Assembly (NCBI RefSeq): GCF_001545075.1
Contig: NZ_FCOB02000052.1
Span: 1 to 32,474, forward strand
Length of the DNA stretch: 32,474 nt
DNA from: Caballeronia ptereochthonis
GTDB taxonomy: Bacteria > Pseudomonadota > Gammaproteobacteria > Burkholderiales > Burkholderiaceae
Direction: 5' to 3'
Shown here: piece by piece, positions 1-8,254 of the stretch
Layout of the letters: the number at the start of each line of letters is the position of its first letter
Numbering within the stretch: position 1 is the first letter of the stretch
The notes under the pieces: model-generated
Seen by the model: only the letters and a program-made list of their open reading frames with translations
Told to the model about the DNA's origin: nothing
Databases searched by the model: none
Made by a program: the position numbers and the translations under genes

Positions 1-100
1 CACCAGCTTTCTTTCGGGCTGCGAGCCCTTGTAACACAAACGGGCTACCGCTTCGAGCGAGCGAAAGGGATCAGTTTCCGAACGCTGAAGGCAATATACA

Positions 101-556
101 AGTAACCAAAGAAAGCAGCTTTGGGCCCAGGCAGACTCGTCGTCATCATTCAGAGTGGCCCAGCCCCTAAGTGTCGCCCTCATAGGACTGACCCGGCTTG
201 GCTCGCGCACGGTCTGCCAAGCTAGTCCGTTTAACGCGCTGGTTCAGCACCTAACAGTTCCGGCACAGCGCTGCGCGCTGCCGCAGGGTCTGCAAGGGAA
301 ACCGTCGTTAGGCAGAAGCAGTGAGATGGAAGCGTTAGTAGAGAAGCGCGCGCAAACCCGATTTCCCCTTCGGCCGCGAAGCGGGCCGGCGCTCTTTGGT
401 GCTGAACCAGTCTGTCATGCAATGCGAGGTGGCGGACCGTGCGCGAGCCACGGCGCGTTAGTCCTATGAGGGCGACACTTACTGGCTGGGCCACTCCGAA
501 CCATGACGACGAGCCCGCACAAGCACTCTGGGCCAAAGCTGCTTTCTTTGGTTACT
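101..556. repeat. Large imperfect inverted repeat, about 0.46 kb
   Basis: The left arm (about 101-251) is the reverse complement of the right arm (about 398-556) with scattered mismatches and small indels. Perfect blocks are 168-189 against 460-481 (22 bp), 200-214 against 435-449 (15 bp), 240-251 against 398-409 (12 bp) and 101-116 against 541-556 (16 bp). The central 146 bases are not obviously paired. Each arm encodes, outside to inside, a similar peptide with the core SVALIGLT followed by GSRTV. The two open frames across the element therefore look related only because the arms are. I see no transposase and no flanking target-site duplication. I recall similar AAAGAAAGTAAC-containing intergenic repeats being common in Burkholderiaceae, so I read this as one copy of a dispersed non-coding repeat. 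Confidence 0.8.
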
Positions 557-582
557 TTCTTTGCAGCAGCAAAGAAAGTAAC
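551..582. repeat. Perfect 14-bp palindromic hairpin, AAAGAAAGTAAC type
   Basis: Bases 551-564 and 569-582 are perfect reverse complements (GTTACTTTCTTTGC and GCAAAGAAAGTAAC) around a 4-base loop AGCA. The hairpin overlaps the outer end of the right arm of the larger inverted repeat. A second small hairpin follows at 587-601 (GCCCC, 5-base loop, GGGGC). Together they look like the edge of a dispersed repeat unit. Neither is followed by a T-run, so neither is a convincing terminator. Confidence 0.8.
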
Positions 583-651
583 TGCCGCCCCGCACAGGGG
601 CAGTGCTAATAGACCACTAAGAATTCAGGATTCCACGAAAGCACAAGCAAG

Positions 652-668
652 CAATCAATCAATCAATC
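652..668. repeat. CAAT tetranucleotide microsatellite
   Basis: Just over four perfect tandem copies of CAAT, preceded by two copies of CAAG. The tract lies 22 bases beyond the stop codon of the minus-strand CorC-like gene. It is intergenic, so slippage would not change a reading frame. The rest of 583-689 shows only an A-run at 682-687, which is a T-run for the minus strand. Confidence 0.75.
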
Positions 669-689
669 GAACGAAACCAACAAAAAAGG

Positions 690-2051
690 TCAATGCGCTT
701 CCTCAAGCGCCTCCTCCCGCGGATAAACCCGCACCAAAACAATCCTCGGCCCCTTCATCTTCTTGACGACGATATCGAACCGATCGAACTCGACGCGTTG
801 CCCTTCGGTGGGCAAATCCCCGAGCGCATCGATGACGAGTCCCCCGACCGACTCGGCGCGTCCTTCGTCGATATCGATGCCCAACGCCCGCTCCAGCGAC
901 ACCACCGGCAAACTGCCCTTGCCCATCAACGTGCCATCGTCCATGCGCGACCAGTCGGCATCGCCCTGACGGAATTCATCGTGGATCTGCCCCACCAGCG
1001 CACCAAGCAGGTTATCGAGCGTAATGAAGCCGATCGGCTTCGCCCCCTTGCGACCGACGATCGCGAGATGAGGCGCGCCCTTGCGAAAGCGCCGGAAGAG
1101 CTCGAGCGCCGACAGATTGGGCGCCACATATTGCACCGGCCGAACATGACGCGACAACTTGTCGATCCTCTCGGCATCCTTCGAGAAACTGAAGTTGAAG
1201 CCGCGTCCGCTGCCATCGCCCGCGAGCAGCAAGTCCTTCAGATGAATCATGCCGATCACGCGCTCGCCCGACGCATCGGCAAAGAGCGGATAGCGCGAAA
1301 AACGATGCCGCGCGATCACGGCGAGGTTCTCGCGCATCGACAAGTCGTTGCGCAGGCCGACCAGCTCATGCGCTGGACGCATCAGGTCCGACACCGTCAT
1401 GCGGCTGAAATCGAGCGAATGCGCGATCGTGTTCCACTCGTCCGCGTTGTACGACGATGCGCCGCCGTGACGCCGACCGCGCAGAATGAGCTTGAGCTCG
1501 TCGGTGGAGTAATGCGCGTCGTGGCCATGCTCCCCCGACATGCCGAAGAGCCGCAGCACGAAATTCGCGCTCGTGTTCAGCACCCAGATGAACGGATACA
1601 TCAGCCAGTAGAAGCCGTACAGCGGCGTCGCGAGCCACAGGCCGACCTGCTCCGCGCGGCGGATGGCCCACGACTTCGGCGCCAGCTCGCCGACCACGAT
1701 ATGCAGAAATGAAATGACCGAGAACGCGAAGAAGAGCGAGATCGACCCGATGAGCTTCTCCGATTCGACGCCCACCAGCGAGAAAAGCGGATGCAGGAGC
1801 GTCGCGAACGCCGGCTCGCCGATCCAGCCGAGACCGAGCGAAGCCAGCGTGATGCCGAGCTGGCATGCTGAAAGATAGGCGTCGAGCTGCCCGTGCACCT
1901 TCGCGAGCAGACGGCCCGGCAGGCCGTTGGTACGCGCCATCGCCTTGACGCGCGTGGGCCGCAACTTGACGAGCCCGAACTCCGCCGCGACGAAAAAACC
2001 ATTCAACGCGACGAGCAACAATGCGCCGATCAGCGCGACGACCTGAGCCAA
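690..2051 (-). CDS. CorC/HlyC-family membrane protein (DUF21-CBS-CorC_C)
   Basis: 453 residues. The N-terminal third has several hydrophobic segments and the typical opening of the family (VALNGFFVAAEFGLVKLR), which is a DUF21/CNNM transmembrane domain. A CBS pair follows at about 205-330 (motifs VSDLMRPAHELVGL and VIGMIHLKDLL), then a CorC_HlyC domain at about 350-440 (motif VGGLVIDALGDLPTEGQ). Members of this family are linked to Mg2+/Co2+ efflux or tolerance; the old name haemolysin C is probably misleading. The start is TTG at 2051-2049, preceded by GAGAG five bases upstream, and no better ATG precedes the DUF21 opening. A sigma70-like promoter sits just upstream at 2081-2111. A 6-bp stem at 695-710 near the stop, with a T-run at 687-682 (minus sense), is a weak terminator candidate. 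The ion specificity is not visible from sequence. Confidence 0.93.
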   Translation of the reverse strand: MAQVVALIGALLLVALNGFFVAAEFGLVKLRPTRVKAMARTNGLPGRLLAKVHGQLDAYLSACQLGITLASLGLGWIGEPAFATLLHPLFSLVGVESEKLIGSISLFFAFSVISFLHIVVGELAPKSWAIRRAEQVGLWLATPLYGFYWLMYPFIWVLNTSANFVLRLFGMSGEHGHDAHYSTDELKLILRGRRHGGASSYNADEWNTIAHSLDFSRMTVSDLMRPAHELVGLRNDLSMRENLAVIARHRFSRYPLFADASGERVIGMIHLKDLLLAGDGSGRGFNFSFSKDAERIDKLSRHVRPVQYVAPNLSALELFRRFRKGAPHLAIVGRKGAKPIGFITLDNLLGALVGQIHDEFRQGDADWSRMDDGTLMGKGSLPVVSLERALGIDIDEGRAESVGGLVIDALGDLPTEGQRVEFDRFDIVVKKMKGPRIVLVRVYPREEALEEAH

Positions 2052-2080
2052 AGCAACTCTCTTCGAAAGTGGAAAGTGTC

Positions 2081-2111
2081 AGTATATGGGCGACAGGCAA
2101 TCGAAAGTCAA
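2081..2111 (-). promoter_or_regulatory. Sigma70-like promoter for the CorC-like gene
   Basis: Read on the minus strand, TTGACT (2111-2106) is followed after 19 bases by TATACT (2086-2081). Each hexamer matches the consensus at 5 of 6 bases; the spacing is slightly long. It lies between the kinase stop (2113) and the TTG start (2051), so the CorC-like gene may be transcribed independently of the kinase, with a leader of about 20-25 bases. Confidence 0.55.
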
Positions 2112-2112
2112 T

Positions 2113-3237
2113 TTACATCCCCGCGACAGGAACACGCATCGACAGCGTGACCTCCGCGTTGTCCGTTATATCGCCGTGCTCGAACGCGCCGCCGTGCGCC
2201 TCCGACACGCGCTTGCACAGCGCGAGGCCCCACGCGATGCGTCCGCCCTCGCGCGGCTCCAGCGCCTGGCGGCGCGCGAACGCTTCCAGCACGTGCGGCG
2301 ACGCCGCGTCGTTGAGCGTCTGCGCGGACGCCGTGAAGCGCACGTCGGTGCGCCACATGCTGCCCTCGATGTTGCTCGACGCCCGCACCGTCGCGCCGCG
2401 CGCGCTCGCTTCGGCAGCGAACGCCAGCATGAGCCAGAGCGCTTGCAGCAGGCGCTCGGCGTCGCCTTCGACCTGCTCTTCCGCAAGCATCGAGTCGAGC
2501 TCGATCGTCACGCCTCGCGTCTTCGCGACGCTCGCGCGCGCAAGCGCCGCGCTCTTCTCGAGCAGCGGACGCAAGGCCACCGGCGCGAGCGCGACCGACA
2601 GCGCCTTGGTCTCGGCCCGCGTCGTATCGACGGATTGCTCGATCAGCTTCACCTGTTGCTCGACACCCGAGCGGATGCCCGCGAGCGCACGCTGCGCGGC
2701 GGGATCGTTTGCATCGACCTTGCGCTCGAGCACATAGCCCCAGCTGTGAATCGCGTTGAGCGGACCGCGCAGGTCGTGCGACACGATCGACAGCACATGA
2801 TCGCGCATGAACAGCGCGGCCTCCGCCCGCAGGTGCGCGACGCGGTCAGCGGCGTCCCCTTGCTGGTCCGACGCGCCCGCCGACGGCGAGACGATCAGCG
2901 TCACGCAGTCCGGCCCCGGCAGCGCGATGATCGCAAAGGCGCGCGTGGTACCGTCATCGCCGATCGACACCTGCGCGCGGCGCGTGCCGTTGCCCGCGAG
3001 GGCGGCATCGGCGGCCTCGCCGAGCACGGCGACGAGCGGACGGGGCAATGGCGTATCGGCGAGCGCGCGGCCATTCAGCGCGGCGGGATCGAGTTCGAAA
3101 AGATGAGCAAAGACGGCGTCGGCTGAAAGGCAGCGCTGCGCGGCGTCGAGCACCAGCACGCCGTCGTTCCCTGCGACGGCCGCGTCGAAGGTCCTCGTGC
3201 CTCCGGGCTCGACCGTACTGGAAAAAGACGTTGTCAC
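2113..3237 (-). CDS. Soluble PAS-type sensor histidine kinase with degenerate ATPase domain
   Basis: 374 residues from the GTG start at 3237-3235. That start has AAGGA eight bases upstream. The frame is open to an ATG at 3369, but the extra 44 residues have no family likeness. A PAS-like region (about 15-115) begins at the FDAAVAGNDGVLVLD stretch. A HisKA segment has the phosphoacceptor His154 in the motif SIVSHDLRGPLNAI. The C-terminal HATPase domain keeps a G2-like stretch (WGLALCKRVSEAHGG, about 336-350). However, the N-box region (about 262-282, LWLMLAFAAEAS) lacks both usual asparagines and no DxGxG G1 box is visible. No membrane segment is seen, so it is cytoplasmic. No response regulator gene is adjacent. 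It may be an inactive or phosphatase-type kinase; the signal is unknown. Confidence 0.85.
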   Translation of the reverse strand: MTTSFSSTVEPGGTRTFDAAVAGNDGVLVLDAAQRCLSADAVFAHLFELDPAALNGRALADTPLPRPLVAVLGEAADAALAGNGTRRAQVSIGDDGTTRAFAIIALPGPDCVTLIVSPSAGASDQQGDAADRVAHLRAEAALFMRDHVLSIVSHDLRGPLNAIHSWGYVLERKVDANDPAAQRALAGIRSGVEQQVKLIEQSVDTTRAETKALSVALAPVALRPLLEKSAALARASVAKTRGVTIELDSMLAEEQVEGDAERLLQALWLMLAFAAEASARGATVRASSNIEGSMWRTDVRFTASAQTLNDAASPHVLEAFARRQALEPREGGRIAWGLALCKRVSEAHGGAFEHGDITDNAEVTLSMRVPVAGM

Positions 3238-3354
3238 GGTTTTGGTCCTTGCGTGTATCGGTGTTGCGGTTGATGTCGCGGAAATGCGAAGCGCTTCACG
3301 GCTGCACCGCATGCCGGCACGGAGCAATGCGCCGCGCGGACCGGCTCTCGACTC

Positions 3355-3360
3355 ATTATA
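3355..3360 (-). promoter_or_regulatory. Candidate -10 element for the histidine kinase gene
   Basis: A perfect TATAAT reads on the minus strand at 3360-3355, about 120 bases upstream of the GTG start. No recognisable -35 hexamer lies 16-18 bases further upstream, so this would need an activator or is fortuitous. Confidence 0.3.
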
Positions 3361-3885
3361 TGTGAGCACCTATGACGCATGCCGCAACGGTGCTCGCCCC
3401 TTCCCGGCGCGCCTGACCAAGCAATCCGCGTGCGCGCCCGCCGGTTCCGGCCAATCCCGAATGCAGCAAGGAAAGCGTTTTAACCCCTTTTTAAATCCGC
3501 GAGATTTGTATCCAGCACATACCGCGCCCAAAGAAAATACGACCTTGCTTTTATTTCCGTTTTAAACGCCCGGTACACGGCGGCATTTGGCCGCTGCTTT
3601 TTCTTTCGCTGGCTGCATTTGCCATACGGTTCGATCGAACGGGAATCGCGCTTGCTGGAAGCCGGTGTGCGTGCGGGCCCGGCGCGCTTATGCACGCCAT
3701 GAGCATTCTCAAAGAAAGCCCGGGAACGATTTTATTTTTCTCTTGCCATCGTTTATGCGTTTCCGCTCGCAAAAATCAAGGCGGCGCCATCCGGGATTTT
3801 CATTGCGTGCGTAGCCGAACATTCTCGGCTTACAACTGCCTATAACATTCCACCTGAAGATTGACGCATTGCGCAGCCGGCACAC
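3361..3885. other. Divergent intergenic region with no gene seen
   Basis: This region separates the minus-strand kinase unit from the plus-strand polysaccharide locus. It is more A/T-rich than its flanks, especially 3475-3570 and 3720-3785. Visible structure is limited to a small hairpin at 3580-3594 (GCGGC, 5-base loop, GCCGC) followed three bases later by a T-rich stretch, and a 6-bp inverted repeat at 3813-3830 (AGCCGA and TCGGCT). A TATAAC at 3841-3846 could be a -10 element for the downstream gene, but I find no matching -35. Short open frames here have no start signals or family likeness. Confidence 0.6.
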
Positions 3886-5031
3886 ATGAACCGTCCTCTG
3901 CCACGGCGGCCTTCAATTCAAACTCTAACCGGTGACACGAGCACTATGACACGCGTCCACAACGGCAACCCCAGGACTTTGCTCTCGGTGATCATTCCCG
4001 CGTACAACGTGGAGCATTTCATCGCCGCGTCCCTGGAATCCGCGCTCTCGCAACCGCGCTCGGAGGAGATCGAGCTCATCGTCATCGATGACGGCTCGAC
4101 GGACCACACGCTCGAACGCATCCTCGAAGTGCAACGCACCGAACTCGGCCGCAACATTCGCGTGATCCATCAGGAGAACCGTGGCGTATCGGCCGCGCGC
4201 AATCGCGCGATCGCGGAAGCGACGTCGCCGTACATCGGCTTTCTCGATTCGGACGATGTCTGGTCGACCGACTTCACCGCGAAGATCATGCCGCTGCTCG
4301 ACGCGAAAGTCGCGGACATCATCGAGTTCAACGTCGGCATCATCAACTCGGCGGGCAAGGTGATCGACGAGGTCAAGCTGATCGATCCCGCGACCGTCGG
4401 CGCGCGCGCCTGCGACCTCGCCGCGTTGCTCGACTTCGCGCGCGTGTATCAGGTGTTTCCGGCCGCGCGCGTGTACAAGCGCGCACTCTGGGACGGGATC
4501 GAGTTTCCGGCAGGCCGCGTCTATGAGGACGCCGCGGCCATTCCGCTCGTCTATGCGCGCGCGCAATCGCTCTTCCGTCTCGCCGACAATCTTTATTTCT
4601 ATCGCCGCCGCGCAGGTAGCATTACCACCAAGGCGACGCCGTACACGGTCATGTCGCTCGCGACCTGTGCGGAAGAAACCATGGAACGTTGCGATGGAGG
4701 CGCGCTGGATCCCTTCTGGCTCGCGATGTTCCACAAGGTCTTCTCGTATGCATGCCACCAGGCGGCGCGCGTGGATGCGCGTGCGTTCGCGGAATCGATC
4801 AGGATGGTCGAAGCCACCGCTGCGCACTATCGCGTCTTCGCCGCGAATCGCACCGATACGCCCAAGGAGCTGCGCTTTCACAGGAAGATCGTCGCCGATC
4901 GCCGCTGGTTCCAGGCCAAGCGCATGGTCAAGCGCGCGCTCGGCCTCGAGCTGCGTCCGCCCGCAGCGGCGCCGCGTGGCGCTCCTCCGGGAAATCTGCG
5001 CGGCCGTCCGTCCGCAGGCAGTCAACGATGA
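3886..5031 (+). CDS. Family 2 glycosyltransferase (GT-A)
   Basis: 381 residues. It transfers a sugar from a nucleotide sugar to a growing polysaccharide repeat unit at the cytoplasmic membrane face. The GT2 core starts with LLSVIIPAYNVEHFI at about residue 28, has the nucleotide-binding DDGSTD at 68-73, then GVSAARNRAI at about 101 and a DXD-type motif D121-S-D123 (FLDSDDVW) for metal and sugar-phosphate binding. No membrane anchor is seen. The C-terminal tail of about 25 residues is rich in Pro, Arg and Gly. The start is uncertain: ATG 3886 and ATG 3946 are both in frame, neither has a strong ribosome-binding site, and both keep the domain intact. It is the first gene of the plus-strand locus, with the next start 28 bases after its stop. 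Donor and acceptor sugars cannot be read from sequence. Confidence 0.9.
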   Translation: MNRPLPRRPSIQTLTGDTSTMTRVHNGNPRTLLSVIIPAYNVEHFIAASLESALSQPRSEEIELIVIDDGSTDHTLERILEVQRTELGRNIRVIHQENRGVSAARNRAIAEATSPYIGFLDSDDVWSTDFTAKIMPLLDAKVADIIEFNVGIINSAGKVIDEVKLIDPATVGARACDLAALLDFARVYQVFPAARVYKRALWDGIEFPAGRVYEDAAAIPLVYARAQSLFRLADNLYFYRRRAGSITTKATPYTVMSLATCAEETMERCDGGALDPFWLAMFHKVFSYACHQAARVDARAFAESIRMVEATAAHYRVFAANRTDTPKELRFHRKIVADRRWFQAKRMVKRALGLELRPPAAAPRGAPPGNLRGRPSAGSQR

Positions 5032-5059
5032 TAAAAAAGAATCACGAGGCGCGTTCAGC

Positions 5060-6550
5060 ATGCAGATCTACCCGAAGAGGCCCGGCTTCACCGCCGGCGA
5101 GTCGTTCGAGCTCGCGGTACAGCCGGGGTCCCGCTTTTCCATCGCGATCTATCATCAGGGCAATGACGAGACGCTGACGAGCGTGGGCGGCATCGCCGTG
5201 CAGCCCGGCGGCGCCGTGCAGGCCGAACTGAAGAACGGCAAGTACGTTTTTCAATCGCCGGGGCGCGTGGGGCCGGTGCGTCACGACGAAGACTGGGGCT
5301 GGCCGACCATCACGCTCAAGCCGAATGCCGAAGCGCTCGAAACGGGCGCCTATGTCGCGATCGCGTATGAAGTCGGCGCGAATGGCGAGCCGCTCACGGA
5401 ACTCGGACGCCGCGCCGCCACGCACAAGCCGATCTTCGCGGGCCCGCCCGATTCCGACAGCATGGCGCTCATCATCGCGCGGCCGCGCAAGCCGTCCGCC
5501 GACATCGCGTACATCGTGCCGATCAACACGTATCACGCGTACAACTCGACGGGCGGCGGCTGTTATTACGGCGACCCGATTCATCGCACGCAGCCGCAGA
5601 CGAAAGTGAGCCTCTTGCGCCCGGGCGGCGGACTTGGCGCGCAACTCGGCGAGCCGACCGATCCCTATGATCCGCGCTCGCCGCGCCAGCAGTTCACGCA
5701 TTGGGATTCGAAGTTCATTCGCTGGCTGCGCGCCGAAGGCATCGCGTGCGACTTCTATACCGATCACGATCTGCATCGCGGCACGGACCTCAGGCTCGAG
5801 AACTATCGCTGCATGCTGAGCGTCGGGCATCACGAGTACTGGTCGACGGAGATGCGCGAGCGCGCCGCGAAGTTCATCGCGCAAGGCGGTAATCTCGCGA
5901 TCTTCAGCGGCAATACGTGCTTCCGTCCGATCGATTTCGGCGACGCGCCCATCGATGGTGACTACGAGGTCATGAACCGCCTCGGCGAGAAGTGGCCCGG
6001 GCATGACGAGTCCGGACTCATCGGTCTGAGCTATGGCTATGGCGGCGGCAAGTATGGCGTGTGGAAACGCTTGCGCGGTGGCTGGATCAAGCGCGAGCGC
6101 GAAGCGATCGGCTTCACGGTGCGTCAGGCGGACCATTGGGTCTTCGCGGGCACCGGGCTCGCCAATGGAGAGACCTTCGGCGCGAAGGATCGCCTCGTCG
6201 GCTACGAAGTGGATGGCGTGCCGCCCGTGCCGAACGGCTTCGTCAAGCTCGCGGATACGGTTCGGCTCACGGGCTGGGACATCGGCGGCGCGGGCGCGAT
6301 GGGCGTATTTCAGCCCGATCCCGACGGCGGCCCGCAACAAGGTCTCGTATTCAACGGCGGCACGACGGACTGGCCGCGCGTGCTGATGGATCCCGAAGCC
6401 GAGAGCCGCACGGTCGTCGATCAGATCACGCGCAACGTGGTGCGCAGGTTCATCGGCTTGCCGCCGCGCGTGATCGCACGCTCCGATATTGCGTTGAACG
6501 ACGCGCCGGCGCACTCCGCCGAGCCCGAGAAGGACAACGCCGCGGTCTGA
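5060..6550 (+). CDS. N,N-dimethylformamidase beta-subunit-like protein in a polysaccharide locus
   Basis: 496 residues with no signal peptide, so probably cytoplasmic. Residues 1-140 look like a beta-rich N-terminal domain. From about 150 on, the sequence resembles the C-terminal domain of the dimethylformamidase large subunit: NTYHAYN at 156-162, a Gly-rich loop, FYTDHDLH at about 228, GHHEYW at 256-261 and GGNLAIFSGNTCF at about 275. In the characterised Paracoccus enzyme, as I recall, two tyrosines and a glutamate hold a single iron and a nearby histidine takes part in catalysis; Y158 or Y161, H257 and E259 are plausible counterparts here. The start is ATG 5060 with GAGG about ten bases upstream. 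A 10-bp hairpin follows the stop. The substrate is unknown. Given its neighbours, an amide on an N-acyl sugar is a reasonable guess, but only a guess. Confidence 0.8.
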   Translation: MQIYPKRPGFTAGESFELAVQPGSRFSIAIYHQGNDETLTSVGGIAVQPGGAVQAELKNGKYVFQSPGRVGPVRHDEDWGWPTITLKPNAEALETGAYVAIAYEVGANGEPLTELGRRAATHKPIFAGPPDSDSMALIIARPRKPSADIAYIVPINTYHAYNSTGGGCYYGDPIHRTQPQTKVSLLRPGGGLGAQLGEPTDPYDPRSPRQQFTHWDSKFIRWLRAEGIACDFYTDHDLHRGTDLRLENYRCMLSVGHHEYWSTEMRERAAKFIAQGGNLAIFSGNTCFRPIDFGDAPIDGDYEVMNRLGEKWPGHDESGLIGLSYGYGGGKYGVWKRLRGGWIKREREAIGFTVRQADHWVFAGTGLANGETFGAKDRLVGYEVDGVPPVPNGFVKLADTVRLTGWDIGGAGAMGVFQPDPDGGPQQGLVFNGGTTDWPRVLMDPEAESRTVVDQITRNVVRRFIGLPPRVIARSDIALNDAPAHSAEPEKDNAAV

Positions 6551-6565
6551 ACCGAACGTCAAAAG

Positions 6566-6596
6566 GCACATGGACTTCCGTGCGTCGTCCATGTGC
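6566..6596 (+). terminator. Hairpin after the dimethylformamidase-like gene
   Basis: A perfect 10-bp stem (GCACATGGAC at 6566-6575 and GTCCATGTGC at 6587-6596) with an 11-base loop begins 16 bases after the stop codon. The downstream flank has only scattered Ts, so intrinsic termination would be weak; stabilising the 3' end of the messenger is an alternative. It marks a likely break before wzx. Confidence 0.55.
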
Positions 6597-6982
6597 GTTC
6601 GTATTGTCCTACCAGTACTTCGAGACATTTTCAATCGAACGAGCGCTTCGAGAGTGGTGACTTGCGTGTGCAAACCCACTGATGATTGCGTGTTTCCCTT
6701 GTTAAATACCTCCTGTACTACGCGTTGCGTCTTCGCCGGTCGCCGTCGATGGCCCGGAACAGGTGCATTCCGTTCAACTTCGCGCATCCGGGCCAGGCCA
6801 AGGCACGGGCGCGCAGACCTCTTTGGCCTCGCGCCGCATTGACGGCGAGACGCTCAAGCGAAACTATTCGCATAGGGCGTTGTCACGCAAAGACTTCGTC
6901 GAGTCGGTGCGAACCTGCGGGATTCGCACCTTGCGCCATTGTCATCACGATCACGCAGTGCTAAAGCCGGGAAAACCGTTCA
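6597..6982 (+). other. Leader region upstream of the flippase gene
   Basis: About 390 bases with no convincing gene. An 8-bp perfect inverted repeat (GGTGCGAA at 6906-6913, TTCGCACC at 6923-6930, 9-base loop) lies 53-77 bases upstream of the flippase start and could fold in the messenger. The stretch 6690-6720 is A/T-rich and could hold a promoter, but I cannot assign -35 and -10 boxes. Short plus-strand frames crossing this region lack start signals. Confidence 0.5.
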
Positions 6983-8254
6983 ATGGCTTCTTTCAAGAAG
7001 AACTTCACGATTCTGATGACTTTGCAGGTATCCACGTACCTCGCACCGCTCCTGACGCTGCCGTGGCTCGCGCGCGTTCTGGGACCGAGCGAATATGGAC
7101 GCCTTTCGTTCGGCCTGGCCTTTACCGCCTATTTCATTTCGCTCACGAACTACAGTTTCTCGCTTACGGCCACGCCCAAGATTTCGATCGATCGAGAGAG
7201 CCGCGAGCGGCGCTCTCAGGTATTCTGGGAAACGATCCTTACGCAGGCCGCGCTCGCGGTAGCCGGTCTGATCGTCCTCATCGGGCTGACGTCCGTCATT
7301 CCCTATCTCGAGGAGAATCGCGACCTGCTGCTGATCGGCTATGGCCAGGCGATCGGCGCAATGCTGATTCCGACGTGGTACTTCCAGGGGATCGAGGACC
7401 TCGGCGTTCTGAGCGTGCTCGTCTTCCTCGGCCGCGCGCTCAGCATTCCGGCGATGTATCTCTTCGTGCGCCATCGCAACGACGTCGATATCGCGATGGC
7501 GGTGAACGCGCTGGTGCCGTTTCTGTCGGGGGTCGCAATTTGCACGTATTTGTACTTTCGACATGAGCTCGACTTCGTGCCGGTGTCGATCAAGACCATC
7601 ATCGCTCGTCTGAAGGAAGGATGGAGCGTGTTCATCGCGACCTCGCTCGTGGACATCTATGCATCGAGCAACATCGTGCTGCTCACGTTCATCGCGGGCA
7701 ATGTCGCGAGCGGCTACTTCGCTGCGGGAGACAAACTGATCCGCGCGGCATTGAATATGCTTCAGCCGCTCAAGACCGCGGCTTATCCGCGCGTGAGCTT
7801 CCTCATGCATCACGCGAAAGACGATGCATTCGCGTTCCTGCGCAAGATGTTCGTCCTGCAAGGCACGATCGTCTCGCTCATTTCGCTGTGCATCTTCTTC
7901 GGCGCGCCGCTCGCTGTAAAGCTCTTGTATGGACCGCAGTTCCTGCCTACGGTAGATGTGTTGCGCTGGATGGCCTTCGTGCCGCTGATGGTCGGACTCT
8001 CCGATCTCTTCGGCGTTCAGACGATGCTTCCGCTCGGCATGAAGGCGCAGTTCAGCCGCGTGCTGATCGGCTCGGCGGTGTTGAACTTTGCGCTGCTTGC
8101 GGTACTGGCGACCCTCTTCGGCGAGCAGGGCGCGGCGGCTACGGTGTTGATCGTCGAGACCTGCGTCGCTGCGGCGATGGCCTATACGCTGCATCTGCAG
8201 GGCGTGCCTTTTCTCAAGCGTCCGATCACCGAAGGCGCGGGATCGGGAACGTGA
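6983..8254 (+). CDS. wzx: Wzx-type oligosaccharide flippase
   Basis: 423 residues, nearly all hydrophobic helices, about 12 membrane segments. This is the MATE/MVF-like polysaccharide transporter family (RfbX/Wzx). The N-terminus shows the family pattern: a first helix, then PLLTLPWLARVLGPSEYGRLSFG at about 22-44, with the conserved LG-x-x-x-YG turn. A second typical segment is GYFAAGDKLIRAALNMLQPL at about 249-268. The protein would flip the undecaprenyl-linked repeat unit across the inner membrane. The start ATG 6983 has only a weak GGGA about ten bases upstream. Hairpins on both sides and gaps of 432 and 296 bases suggest that it is transcribed alone. The gene symbol reflects the family role and not a proven orthologue. 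Confidence 0.9.
   Translation: MASFKKNFTILMTLQVSTYLAPLLTLPWLARVLGPSEYGRLSFGLAFTAYFISLTNYSFSLTATPKISIDRESRERRSQVFWETILTQAALAVAGLIVLIGLTSVIPYLEENRDLLLIGYGQAIGAMLIPTWYFQGIEDLGVLSVLVFLGRALSIPAMYLFVRHRNDVDIAMAVNALVPFLSGVAICTYLYFRHELDFVPVSIKTIIARLKEGWSVFIATSLVDIYASSNIVLLTFIAGNVASGYFAAGDKLIRAALNMLQPLKTAAYPRVSFLMHHAKDDAFAFLRKMFVLQGTIVSLISLCIFFGAPLAVKLLYGPQFLPTVDVLRWMAFVPLMVGLSDLFGVQTMLPLGMKAQFSRVLIGSAVLNFALLAVLATLFGEQGAAATVLIVETCVAAAMAYTLHLQGVPFLKRPITEGAGSGT

Noticed and set aside
155..469. Open frame of about 100 codons on the plus strand, and its minus-strand counterpart at 231-536
   Set aside because: Both lie in the inverted repeat and their shared peptide core comes from the two arms; neither has a ribosome-binding site or known domain.
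693..1712. Long plus-strand frame opposite the CorC-like gene
   Set aside because: Antisense shadow of a gene with clear domains; Arg/His-rich composition typical of high-GC shadows.
3355..3369. Upstream ATG start for the histidine kinase at 3369
   Set aside because: It overlaps the best -10 element; the GTG at 3237 has a clear AAGGA site and begins close to the recognisable sensor region.
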